Assembly: GCA_964570625.1 (NCBI GenBank)
Contig: CAZMYW010000008.1
Span: 1 to 64,000, forward strand
Length of the DNA: 64,000 nt
Source of the DNA: JBFLXB01 sp964570625
GTDB lineage: Bacteria; Nitrospirota; Nitrospiria; 2-01-FULL-66-17
Direction: 5' to 3'
The stretch's first letter is position 1. Every line of letters begins with the position of its first letter. Positions 36,935-45,154 of the stretch are shown in pieces. The translations under genes were made by a program, and so were the position numbers. The notes beneath the pieces are model-generated. The model had not been told where the DNA came from. It was given only the letters and a program-made list of their open reading frames with translations, and did not search any database.

Positions 36935-38229
36935 TGACGCGGCGTCGGGTGGCCGGGATAGCCGCGTCTGTGTCCATGGGGATCGGTGTGGCGATGCTGG
37001 TCGTGGCTCAACCCACCCTGGCCGAACCGTTGCTGATCAACCACATCGCGGTGGCCCCGTCCGCGCCATCCGTGCTCTATGCAGCGGGTCGTCCCACCGG
37101 CATCTTGAAGAGTACTGACCGCGGTCTGACGTGGGCGCCCGCCCGCGACGGCATCCTCAACACCAGTGCGTACCATGTGGTGGTCCACCCGAAAGACGCG
37201 AACACCGCGTACGTGGGCACGTTCGGCGGCGGGGTGTACCGCACGAGAAACGGGGGGCGGGCCTGGGAGGCGGTGAATCGGGGTCTCGGGAACACCAACA
37301 TCCATGCCTTGATCCTCGATCCGTCGCGGTCTGAGCGCTTGATCGCGGCGACGTCCACCGGCGATGTTTTTCAAACCCTGGACCGCGGCGATCGGTGGAC
37401 CCCGTATGGCGAAGGGTTGCCCGTGATGGAGGGGGAGGTCTTGGCCTCGTTTCTGATCCGTTCAGGCACGGCTTGGTTGGGCCAGGGCACGTTCTTTTCG
37501 CGTAGCGCACGTGACGCGACGTGGCGGGCGACGGGGCAGGATCTCAGCGCCGCGGCGATCTCGGCCCTCGCGGAGGACTCTGAGGGGCGGTTCTACGCCG
37601 GGACCCGCCGGCAAGGACTCTTTCGGTCGGACGACCGAGGGCTCACGTGGACACGGGGCGGTCCCGAGTTTGGGCGGGGGTGGGTACGCCTGGTCTTACC
37701 CGGTCCCGCGGGAACGAACCGAGTGTTCGTCAGCGTGCTTCGTCAAGGCCTGTTTCGCAGCAACGACAGGGGAAAGACCTGGACCAAGGTGGGTGGAGGT
37801 CTGCCGCCGAACGACGACGTTGAAGCCCTGGTTGGAGCCCCGAATGATCCCGACCGGCTCTACGCGGGCACGCACGACCACGGGTTGTTCCTGTCGGTTG
37901 ACGGGGGACTCCGGTTCCAGGCTCCGGAACGCGTGGTGCAAGAGCCGGTGGCGGATATCATCGCATCGCTGGTCGATCGTCCCGTCCGCCGCCCGGTCAC
38001 TCCCGCTCCAGCGCCTCCCCTTGCCTTCCAGAAGTGTTCCGGGTGTCACGGGTGGGCCGATCCGCTGCTGAGTCGCAAGCCCACCTACTGGCGTGTGGCG
38101 CCGAATCAGCGGGACTGGGGGCCGACCGTCGCCCGGATGGCCCCTGGAGCCGGGCTGAGCGCCGAAGAGCAACTCCAGGTGGCCGAGTTTCTCACCCAGT
38201 ACACGGGCGGGCCTCGCGCCGGCGACTGA
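36934..38229 (+). CDS. Secreted BNR beta-propeller with C-terminal monohaem domain (copy 3)
   Basis: 431 residues from ATG 36934 (TGATG overlap). A long open frame upstream belongs to the previous gene's shadow. The signal peptide ends near TLA-E. Asp-box repeats include STDRGLTW, TRNGGRAW, TLDRGDRW, SDDRGLTW and SNDRGKTW. The C-terminal haem site is KCSGCHGW (Cys368, Cys371, His372), followed by WRVAPNQRDWGPTVARM and an LSAEEQLQVAEFL helix. It is the last gene of the ~38-kb + strand run and is followed by a convergent gene 79 nt away without an obvious terminator. Confidence 0.84.
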   Translation: MTRRRVAGIAASVSMGIGVAMLVVAQPTLAEPLLINHIAVAPSAPSVLYAAGRPTGILKSTDRGLTWAPARDGILNTSAYHVVVHPKDANTAYVGTFGGGVYRTRNGGRAWEAVNRGLGNTNIHALILDPSRSERLIAATSTGDVFQTLDRGDRWTPYGEGLPVMEGEVLASFLIRSGTAWLGQGTFFSRSARDATWRATGQDLSAAAISALAEDSEGRFYAGTRRQGLFRSDDRGLTWTRGGPEFGRGWVRLVLPGPAGTNRVFVSVLRQGLFRSNDRGKTWTKVGGGLPPNDDVEALVGAPNDPDRLYAGTHDHGLFLSVDGGLRFQAPERVVQEPVADIIASLVDRPVRRPVTPAPAPPLAFQKCSGCHGWADPLLSRKPTYWRVAPNQRDWGPTVARMAPGAGLSAEEQLQVAEFLTQYTGGPRAGD

Positions 38230-38308
38230 CACGATTGGCACGGGACTCGGCCGAGCCACCGTCGTCAGGCGAAGAACACCTCGATGGACTCCTCGCTCTA
38301 CCCCGCGG

Positions 38309-38830
38309 TCACCGTTCGTAGCGTCGGGTATTGATATCCGCGAGGTGCCGGTACACGTCGTGAAACTGCTCGGTTGTCAGGTTGGGATCGGTCAGACGTG
38401 CCACGTCGTCCTGAGTGATGGGGTACTGGAAGAGTTCGTCGAAGATGGAGGAGCCGAAGCCCACATAGTGTGGTGCGAGGCGTTCTTCGGGTAACAACAG
38501 GGTGACCCCGCCGTTGTATTCCTGAGCGAGGCGGAACACTAGGCGAGCGATGGGTGCGGGCACATCCCGGCCGATCGCGATGTTCGTCGGCGGACGCCCC
38601 GCGCGGTAGACCTGAGCGCGCACTTTGGTGATGCCCATTGTGGCGAAGGCTTCCTTGATGGCCGGAAGGGTGTCTTTCCGGTCGGCGGCGAGTGCAAGCT
38701 CCACCAGGATGGGGCTTGGGGTGGATACGGACGCGGGATTCTCGTCGGCCGACCGTGCCGGAACGCTCCAGGTGGAGCCAATTGCTAAGGACATCGCGAC
38801 CATGATCACAACCAGACGTTGGTGACGCAT
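38309..38830 (-). CDS. Small secreted protein of unknown function
   Basis: 173 residues, starting at ATG 38828-38830 on the minus strand with a GGAGG a few bases upstream (in 38835-38840). The open frame extends ~86 codons further upstream, but only this start gives a clean signal peptide (basic start, hydrophobic core, cleavage near ARS-A). The mature part is mixed alpha/beta, with blocks such as LPAIKEAFATMGITKVRAQVY and a Tyr-rich C-terminus. No Cys or haem motif. I recognise no family. It is divergent from the multicopper oxidase gene and shares its 398-bp control region, so coregulation is possible. Confidence 0.65.
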   Translation of the reverse strand: MRHQRLVVIMVAMSLAIGSTWSVPARSADENPASVSTPSPILVELALAADRKDTLPAIKEAFATMGITKVRAQVYRAGRPPTNIAIGRDVPAPIARLVFRLAQEYNGGVTLLLPEERLAPHYVGFGSSIFDELFQYPITQDDVARLTDPNLTTEQFHDVYRHLADINTRRYER

Positions 38831-38966
38831 GCAGACCTCCACCTTGGGAATCGGGCAGAATTCTACCAGAAACGCGTGGGCGATGGCATGGCGGTCTGTC
38901 CTCGCGCTAAACACCGGTATCGGCGTGGAGACCGTAAGCGTCCGCCCGCCACCAGGCGCGGCTTCG

Positions 38967-38990
38967 GACCGACTTTCAGACCGACTTTCA
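38967..38990 (+). promoter_or_regulatory. Perfect 12-bp tandem direct repeat, probable activator site
   Basis: GACCGACTTTCA occurs twice back to back (38967-38978 and 38979-38990), ending two bases before the -35 hexamer at 38993. Tandem direct repeats at about one helical turn, abutting -35, are typical of OmpR/PhoB-type response regulators, although the 12-bp period is one longer than the usual 11. Confidence 0.65.
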
Positions 38991-38992
38991 GC

Positions 38993-39022
38993 TTGACAAG
39001 GTGGGGGAATACGGGCTATAAG
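38993..39022 (+). promoter_or_regulatory. Sigma-70-type promoter of the multicopper oxidase gene
   Basis: TTGACA (38993-38998), an 18-bp spacer, then TATAAG (39017-39022). That is a perfect -35 and five of six -10 bases. Transcription would start near 39029. Confidence 0.75.
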
Positions 39023-39101
39023 GAACCGGTTTTTTTGGAGAGAACGACCCGCGATCCTCCTGTCGGTCGTTGCACCGTTCGCGAACACGATGTGCCATTC
39101 C

Positions 39102-39147
39102 CGTAGTCCGAATTCATGAGACCACTCCTGTCAACGTTCGGACTACG
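39102..39147 (+). promoter_or_regulatory. 11-bp inverted repeat in the oxidase leader
   Basis: CGTAGTCCGAA (39102-39112) and its exact reverse complement (39137-39147) flank a 24-nt spacer. No T-run follows, so it is not a simple terminator. It could be an operator or a leader RNA stem. Confidence 0.55.
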
Positions 39148-39228
39148 TCGATGTACCCAGTATGGTGTAGAGCCCAAGTTTCGGATCGGAACCAGCCAAG
39201 TTATTCGTAACGAGGAGGGAGAATTGCG

Positions 39229-42200
39229 ATGAGACAGAAACACGATGTGATGGATCTTGGACGGATCGGCGTGCTTGCCGGAATCCTGGTGCTGGGCGGT
39301 CCCCTGGCTCACGCCGAGCAGGCTTCGGACCATGGCAGTCATGACATGCACCAGATGATGCAGGACATGTCGATTCCGGAGCCCGCGAGCGACGTCAAAG
39401 CTCCCGAAGGGGTCACGTACCAGAAGGCCGGGGTGGAGCTCATGAACGCGCTGGGCGAGCGGCTCGATCAGGAGATCGCGAAGGCCGGCGGCAACCTAGG
39501 CGGCTACACGTCGAGCGGAGAAGCCCATGCGATGATGCAGGGCATTCCGCTCCGCATCAGTGCGACCGAAGAATCGGTGGCAACGGGTGGGCGCTGCCCC
39601 ACGGGCGTTCCGGTCAAAGTCTTCGACATCTCCGCCATCAACGTCGAGATCACCATCAACCGGTTCATGGACTATTTCCCCGGGTACCTGTATGTCCTGA
39701 CCGAGGAACTCGACAAGGTTCGGGCCGAAGAGAAGAAGAATAAGGTGGCTCGCGAGAGCAAGGATGAATTTCCCGCGTCCGGGGTGTCGCTGGGTTTGCA
39801 GGGCGACATGCTCCAGCCGCTGGTGGTCCGCGCGAACGCCGGCGATTGCGTCCGCATCACATTGCGAAATCAGACCGAGAACGATGAGCCGGTGAGTTTG
39901 CACCTCCATGGATCGGGGATGATCGTAAAGGCCACGGGTCAGGCCGCGACCATGACGAACAAGGATTCGTTGGTCATGCCCGGCAAGACCCAAGAATTCG
40001 AGTGGTATATCCCCGGGGATGAAACCGATAAAGGGCACCATTTCCACAGTCACGCGGTGCGCGAACAGTGGGCGCAGGGCATGTTCGGCTCGCTGGTGGT
40101 CGAACCCCGCGGGTCCCGCTACCTGAATCCCTGGAACGGCCAGGAAATGAAATCCGGTTGGATGGCCACGATCGACGATCCGAACGGTCCCGATTTCCGA
40201 GAATTCGCGATCTTCTACCACGAAATCGGCGACGAGGTGTTCCGGATCAACATGAAGCAAGACGGCCAGTTGCTCGATCAACGCGACCAGCTGACGGACA
40301 CTTACCGTCCGGGCGGCCGCGGCTTGAACCTGCGCAGCGAAGCGCACGGCACTCGGCTAGCGCTCCAACAGGCGCGCCACGGCATTCACGACGAGTCGCA
40401 AGCCTACGGGTCGTACACCTTCGGCGATCCCGCGACCACCGTGCCGCGTTCGTACCTGGGCGATCCCGTCAAGTACCGGATGATGGGCGGGTCCGAGGTC
40501 ATCCACTCGCACCACTTGCACGGCGGGAGCGACCGCTGGCCGCGGTCGCCCGAAGCGGTGACCAGAGCCGAGTTCGACTTCGCCGCGACCGCGAACGGCA
40601 CCGGGCCCGTGAAGTTCCCGCCGATCCGGACCAGTTCCGAGCGGTTGGACGTGCAGGCGATCGGGGCGGCCGAATCCTACAACCAAGTGATCGAATGCGG
40701 ATCCGGCGGGTGCGCCTACGGCGCGGGTGACTACACCTTCCACTGCCATATCCCGCAGCACTACGTGACCGGCATGTGGGGATTCTGGCGCGTGTACAAC
40801 ACCCTGCAGGCCGCAGGGTCGCAGGATGACCTCATGCCGCCGTTGGCCGAACTTCCGGATCGGAAGGGCAAGATGAAGCTTGCGATCGATTCGTCGAAGC
40901 TGGTGGGCGCCACCGTGGATTGGTTCGGCGGCAAGAAATTCCAGATCACCAAAGATAAGACCGATTGGACTACGAAGCCGGTGCAAGTCTCGATCAAGGA
41001 CTGGGTCGAGATGCAACTCCCGACTCCAGGCCTGCCGGGCGGACAGACCGACGAACACAAGCAGATCATCGCCTACGACGCGTCGGTGTTCGACTGGAAA
41101 TGGGACGGGAACGTGGCGATGAACGAACCTGAGACTCAGCAAACCTGGGTCAACTACAAGTCCCCGGCGCCCGGCAAACGTCCCGCGATTCGCTGGGACG
41201 CGAGCACCGGCAAACCCTCGATTCCGTGGCAGCGTCCCCACTTGGGCAAACGGCCGCCATTTTCTCCGGACCACAACCCGTCGCCGTTCTTCGAGCCGAT
41301 CCGGCTCGACGACAAAGGCATGCGCACCACGTCGCCGGCCAAACCCGGCGAGAACGGCCCCTGGAGCCTGTGTCCGGACCGGGCGCCGCGCAAGTTTTTC
41401 AACATCAATGCGATCGAGTTGCCGATTATGCTCAAGAAGGCCACGGCCAAGACGCCGGCGATCGTGGATCCCGACGGCATGATTTTCGTGCTCGAGGAGG
41501 AGGAAGAGGGGATCCGTAAGAACGACGACCTCAAGAAGCCGCTCGCGATCCGGGCCAACGTGTACGACTGCGTGGACGTGGTATTCAAGAGCGAGGCCAA
41601 GGACAACAAGCGGGTGGCGAACTCCAGCAAGATCAATATGCACCCACACTTCTTCCAGTTCGACATCACCGCGTCCGACGGCGTGATTATCGGATTCAAC
41701 TATGAGCAGTCGGTTCGGCCCTACACGCTGCTGAAACCGGAAGACCGGGAGGACACGCACCACGGCATGCCGATTCCGCAGAACACCACGCTGACGAAAG
41801 CGGGGAAGGCGGGCGACATGTCGATCACGGTTGCGTCGACCGTCCGGCACATCGACGTGGCCGAGACCAAGTTCGACGCACCCATGTTCCACCCGGGCAG
41901 CGTAATCGGCGTCGGACTCGATGGGGTGGGCGTGTTCGAAGCGCGACGGGTGAAAGAGATCAAGGGAAACGAGATCGTGTTCACCGAACCGCTCAAGAAC
42001 GACCATAAAGCGGGCGAAATCGCGAGCGTTGAATACGTGCGATATCGCTGGTACCCCGACGTCGACCTCGGGATCGTGTTCTGGCACGATCACGTATTCG
42101 GATTGGATTCGTGGGGCCACGGGCTCTTCGGTTCGACCATCGTGGAGCCGGCGGGTTCGACCTACCACGACCCCACGACCGGGAAGGAAGTCCGGAGCGG

Positions 42201-44055
42201 CCTGGTGGTGGATATCCGCACCACGGACCCGGTGTCGGCTCAGGTGAAGGGCAGCTTCCGCGAGGTGGTCAACTACATCATGGACTCCAACCCGCGGACC
42301 GCCGAACTGATCTCCAGCGACAACCCGATGATGGGGCGTGAGTCGGTGGACGGCACGCCGTCGGCCAAATATCTCCCGAAGATGAACAAATCGCCGATGA
42401 CGTTCTTGAACGGCGGCGAGGCGACCACCGGCGGCGGGTATGCCCTTCGCGTGGAGCCGCTGTCGGTCCGATTGGCCAACAACCCGGATCCCTCGCTCCT
42501 CTTCTCCAGCAAGGTGCACGGCGATCCGGGGACCCCGCTGGTCCGTGCGTACCTCGGCGACCCGATTGTGTTTCGTTCACTGCAGCCTGCGGCGAACGAG
42601 GCGCACACCTGGCACGTGAGCGGGCACTGGTTCCCGATGGAGCGTTACAACGAAAACTCGCTCCCTCGAACGACCTTCCAGATCGCGATCGCCGAACGCC
42701 TGGACGTCGTGTTGCCAGCTGCGGGCGGTCCGCAGAAAATGGCGGGGGACTATCTGTATTACTCGGGACGCGCCTCGCACTTTTCCGAGGGAGCCTGGGG
42801 GATGATTCGCGTGTTGGACAAGAAGGACCCGACGCTCCAGCTGCTGCCGTCGCGGGAGGAGATTCCGGCTTCGGCGAAAGAGCTGTGTCCGGCCGGATCT
42901 CCGGTGAAGACGTTCAACGTGTCTGCCATCGACTACGCGATGCGGTTTAACCAGACCGTCCCTGAGGCGATGGAGGTGGACCTTGGAAGAAGCCTCAAGC
43001 TGGGCAACCCGTCCGGCAAAGCCTACGTCCTTGACGATGAGGTCTCGCCGGTCAAAGGCGGGATGCTCAAGCCCCATCCGCTGACGCTCAGGGTCAACGT
43101 GGGCGACTGCATCAAGATCAAACTCACCAACAAGATGGCCAAAGCGCGGGCGGGCCTCCATATTGACGGCGTGGCATTCGACCCCAAGGACTCGATGGGC
43201 ATCAACGTCGGCAACAACGGAGGCGACCAAACCGTCGCCCCCGGGCAGAGCCGAAACTACACGTACTACGCACATCCCGAATACGGCGAGAACGGGGCGT
43301 TGATCCAGGACTGGGGCAACGTGGTGTCGAACCCCCGCGACGGGCTCTTCGGGGCCATTATCGTCGGACCCAAGGGGTCCAAGTACCGGGATCCGGTCAC
43401 GGGTGCAGACATTACCATGAAGAACTCGTGGCAAGCCGATGTCATCGTGGATCGGTCGATCCCCGGGAACGAGAAGAAATCCAACTATCGGGATTTCGCC
43501 TTACTGTTCCAGGACGAGGACAACCTCTTGGGGACGAGTTTCATGCCGTACGCGTCCAAGGTGGCGGGGTTGACCGGGGTGAATTACCGGGCGGCGAACC
43601 CATTGGACTACGCCCTCGACAACGACGGGTGTGACATCGGCACCCTGTTTTCGTGTGTGGCGGAGAAGGGCGGCCTGAACACCCCGATCCTGGAGGCGCA
43701 TGCCGGCGATCCCGTCATGATTCACGTGTTCGGCGGGTTTTCTGAGCAGGTCGGCGTCTTCGCGATCGATGGCCACGAGTGGCCGATGGACCGCTTCCGC
43801 GGCGCGCACCTGCACAGTTCGTTGGAGTTCGGCGGCACTTCCTACCTCCGCGTCGATCTTCGCGGCGGAGCCGGCGGGCCGGCCAAGTTGCCGGGCGACT
43901 ACGTGTACATGAACCACCGCCCGGCCTACATCGATGCCGGACAGTGGGGTATCTTGAAAGTGATGCCGCCGGGAGACAAGCGGATCTTAGCGCTTGGCGC
44001 GACGGACTTTGACGTGCGCCCGGCGTCGTTTCAGGATAGCGAACCCACGCAGTAA
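39229..44055 (+). CDS. Giant multicopper oxidase with about six cupredoxin domains
   Basis: 1608 residues, with a strong ribosome site. A signal peptide ends near AHA-E and a His/Met-rich stretch follows (~34-48). Three repeated two-domain cupredoxin units are visible. Unit 1 keeps all four copper motifs: HLHG (His225/227), HSH (His273/275), HxxHxH (His426/429/431) and HCHIPQHYVTGM (His505, Cys506, His507, His511, Met516), giving type 1 and trinuclear sites. Unit 2 keeps HPH (805/807) and HDH (953/955), but the third motif ends in Ser1131 and the Cys motif is lost. Unit 3 has only remnants (His1311-Asp1313, HEWPM, NHRPAY). Six-domain oxidases include ceruloplasmin and the Mn oxidase MnxG; the substrate here (Mn, Fe, Cu or organic) cannot be read from sequence. 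Periplasmic or secreted. Confidence 0.9.
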   Translation: MRQKHDVMDLGRIGVLAGILVLGGPLAHAEQASDHGSHDMHQMMQDMSIPEPASDVKAPEGVTYQKAGVELMNALGERLDQEIAKAGGNLGGYTSSGEAHAMMQGIPLRISATEESVATGGRCPTGVPVKVFDISAINVEITINRFMDYFPGYLYVLTEELDKVRAEEKKNKVARESKDEFPASGVSLGLQGDMLQPLVVRANAGDCVRITLRNQTENDEPVSLHLHGSGMIVKATGQAATMTNKDSLVMPGKTQEFEWYIPGDETDKGHHFHSHAVREQWAQGMFGSLVVEPRGSRYLNPWNGQEMKSGWMATIDDPNGPDFREFAIFYHEIGDEVFRINMKQDGQLLDQRDQLTDTYRPGGRGLNLRSEAHGTRLALQQARHGIHDESQAYGSYTFGDPATTVPRSYLGDPVKYRMMGGSEVIHSHHLHGGSDRWPRSPEAVTRAEFDFAATANGTGPVKFPPIRTSSERLDVQAIGAAESYNQVIECGSGGCAYGAGDYTFHCHIPQHYVTGMWGFWRVYNTLQAAGSQDDLMPPLAELPDRKGKMKLAIDSSKLVGATVDWFGGKKFQITKDKTDWTTKPVQVSIKDWVEMQLPTPGLPGGQTDEHKQIIAYDASVFDWKWDGNVAMNEPETQQTWVNYKSPAPGKRPAIRWDASTGKPSIPWQRPHLGKRPPFSPDHNPSPFFEPIRLDDKGMRTTSPAKPGENGPWSLCPDRAPRKFFNINAIELPIMLKKATAKTPAIVDPDGMIFVLEEEEEGIRKNDDLKKPLAIRANVYDCVDVVFKSEAKDNKRVANSSKINMHPHFFQFDITASDGVIIGFNYEQSVRPYTLLKPEDREDTHHGMPIPQNTTLTKAGKAGDMSITVASTVRHIDVAETKFDAPMFHPGSVIGVGLDGVGVFEARRVKEIKGNEIVFTEPLKNDHKAGEIASVEYVRYRWYPDVDLGIVFWHDHVFGLDSWGHGLFGSTIVEPAGSTYHDPTTGKEVRSGLVVDIRTTDPVSAQVKGSFREVVNYIMDSNPRTAELISSDNPMMGRESVDGTPSAKYLPKMNKSPMTFLNGGEATTGGGYALRVEPLSVRLANNPDPSLLFSSKVHGDPGTPLVRAYLGDPIVFRSLQPAANEAHTWHVSGHWFPMERYNENSLPRTTFQIAIAERLDVVLPAAGGPQKMAGDYLYYSGRASHFSEGAWGMIRVLDKKDPTLQLLPSREEIPASAKELCPAGSPVKTFNVSAIDYAMRFNQTVPEAMEVDLGRSLKLGNPSGKAYVLDDEVSPVKGGMLKPHPLTLRVNVGDCIKIKLTNKMAKARAGLHIDGVAFDPKDSMGINVGNNGGDQTVAPGQSRNYTYYAHPEYGENGALIQDWGNVVSNPRDGLFGAIIVGPKGSKYRDPVTGADITMKNSWQADVIVDRSIPGNEKKSNYRDFALLFQDEDNLLGTSFMPYASKVAGLTGVNYRAANPLDYALDNDGCDIGTLFSCVAEKGGLNTPILEAHAGDPVMIHVFGGFSEQVGVFAIDGHEWPMDRFRGAHLHSSLEFGGTSYLRVDLRGGAGGPAKLPGDYVYMNHRPAYIDAGQWGILKVMPPGDKRILALGATDFDVRPASFQDSEPTQ

Positions 44056-44109
44056 CTGATCGCCTCAGCCCCGCCTCCGGATGTTCCGGTGGCGAGGGAC
44101 GGTTTGTCC

Positions 44110-44144
44110 GGGGAGGAGCCAAGAGGCTCCTCCCCATTTTTTTT
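44110..44144 (+). terminator. Strong intrinsic terminator after the multicopper oxidase
   Basis: A perfect 11-bp stem (44110-44120 with 44125-44135) with an AAGA loop is followed by one A and eight T residues. It lies 54 nt after the oxidase stop and ahead of the convergent accA gene. Confidence 0.92.
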
Positions 44145-44206
44145 GTTCAGCAGATCGGAGAAGAGGGCCGGTCGATCGTTTCGAGCGGACCGGCGTGGGA
44201 CGGGAG

Positions 44207-45154
44207 CTACTGGAAAGCGCCCATCCTGCGGAACTTTTCGTAGCGGGTGAGCAACAGCTCTTCGGCGGAGCGTTCGGAGATCTCGGCCAGATGACGGGTG
44301 AGCGAACGTTTGATCGAAGCCGCGGTTTCCGCGGGATGCCGGTGCGCGCAACCCGCCGGCTCCGAAATGATTTCGTCGATCACCCCTAGGGCCATGAGGT
44401 CTTTGGCCGTCATCTTGAGCGCCTCGGCCGCCTCGGCCGTCTTGTCGGGGCTCTTCCAGAGAATCGCCGCGCAGCCTTCCGGGCTGATAACCGAGTAGAC
44501 CGAGTACTCCAACATGAGAATACGATCGGTCACACCCAGCGCGAGTGCGCCGCCGCTCCCGCCCTCGCCGATCACCACCGCGATACTCGGCGTGCGGAGT
44601 TCCGCCATCAAGCGAAGGCTGGACGCGATCGCCTCCGATTGCCCCCGTTCCTCGGCTCCCACACCGGGATACGCGCCGGGGGTATCGATGAACGTGATGA
44701 CCGGACGATTAAACCGTTCGGCGAGCCGCATCAGGCGCTGCGCCTTACGATATCCTTCGGGATGCGGCATGCCGAAGTTGCGTTTGACCCGCTCCCGGAC
44801 GTTACGGCCTTTTTGGTGGCCGATCACGAACACCGGCGAACCGTCCAGGCGTCCGACACCGCCTACCACGGCGGCGTCATCGGCGAATAGGCGGTCGCCG
44901 TGCAGCTCCACGAAGTCGGGCACCAGAAACCCGAGATAGTCGAGTGTGGTGGGGCGGTTGGCGTGGCGGGCGATCTGGAGCGTTTGCAGTGGTGTCAGTC
45001 GTCCGTAGATGTCGCGGCGGAGTTGGTTGGCCCGCTTCTGAAGTTTTTGGATCTCTTCTTGCGACTTCGGCTGGTCCTTCGACAGGCCTTTGAGGCGTTC
45101 GATCTTTTCGTCGATCTCGGCCAGCGGCCGTTCGAAGTCGAGATACTCGCTCAT
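44207..45154 (-). CDS. accA: Acetyl-CoA carboxylase carboxyltransferase, alpha subunit
   Basis: 315 residues, full family length. N-terminal DFERPLAEIDEKIERL, then ELHGDRLFADD, GHQKGRN, PEGYRKAQRLM, the oxyanion-forming FIDTPGAYPGVGAEERGQ, GEGGSGGAL and SPEGCAAILWK are all present. With AccD it transfers the carboxyl group from carboxybiotin to acetyl-CoA, the first step of fatty-acid synthesis, in the cytoplasm. The ATG overlaps the dnaE stop by 4 nt, the common dnaE-accA coupling. Confidence 0.97.
   Translation of the reverse strand: MSEYLDFERPLAEIDEKIERLKGLSKDQPKSQEEIQKLQKRANQLRRDIYGRLTPLQTLQIARHANRPTTLDYLGFLVPDFVELHGDRLFADDAAVVGGVGRLDGSPVFVIGHQKGRNVRERVKRNFGMPHPEGYRKAQRLMRLAERFNRPVITFIDTPGAYPGVGAEERGQSEAIASSLRLMAELRTPSIAVVIGEGGSGGALALGVTDRILMLEYSVYSVISPEGCAAILWKSPDKTAEAAEALKMTAKDLMALGVIDEIISEPAGCAHRHPAETAASIKRSLTRHLAEISERSAEELLLTRYEKFRRMGAFQ

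Larger units (their letters stand above)
38831..39228. other. Divergent regulatory region of the multicopper oxidase
   Basis: No gene fits in this 398-bp stretch. It holds, toward the oxidase gene, a tandem 12-bp direct repeat, a near-consensus sigma-70 promoter, an 11-bp inverted repeat in the transcribed leader, and a strong ribosome-binding site (GAGGAGGGAG, 39212-39221). The leader would be about 200 nt. I found no clear promoter for the minus-strand gene. Confidence 0.7.

Noticed and set aside
38230..38308. Terminator between the convergent genes at 38229 and 38309
   Set aside because: Only a short CTCGGCCGAG palindrome without a T-run is present; not enough for a terminator call.
38967..38990. 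Calling the tandem repeat a PhoB box
   Set aside because: PhoB half sites are CTGTCAT-like with an 11-bp period; GACCGACTTTCA with a 12-bp period does not match, so only the geometry is claimed.
40357..42519. 720-codon open frame on the minus strand inside the multicopper oxidase
   Set aside because: It is the antisense of a clearly real gene in GC-rich DNA; its protein has no recognisable domain and no ribosome site.
39229..44055. Naming the multicopper oxidase a manganese oxidase (MnxG/McoA)
   Set aside because: Size and domain number are similar, but no substrate-specific residues can be verified by eye, so the metal is left open.
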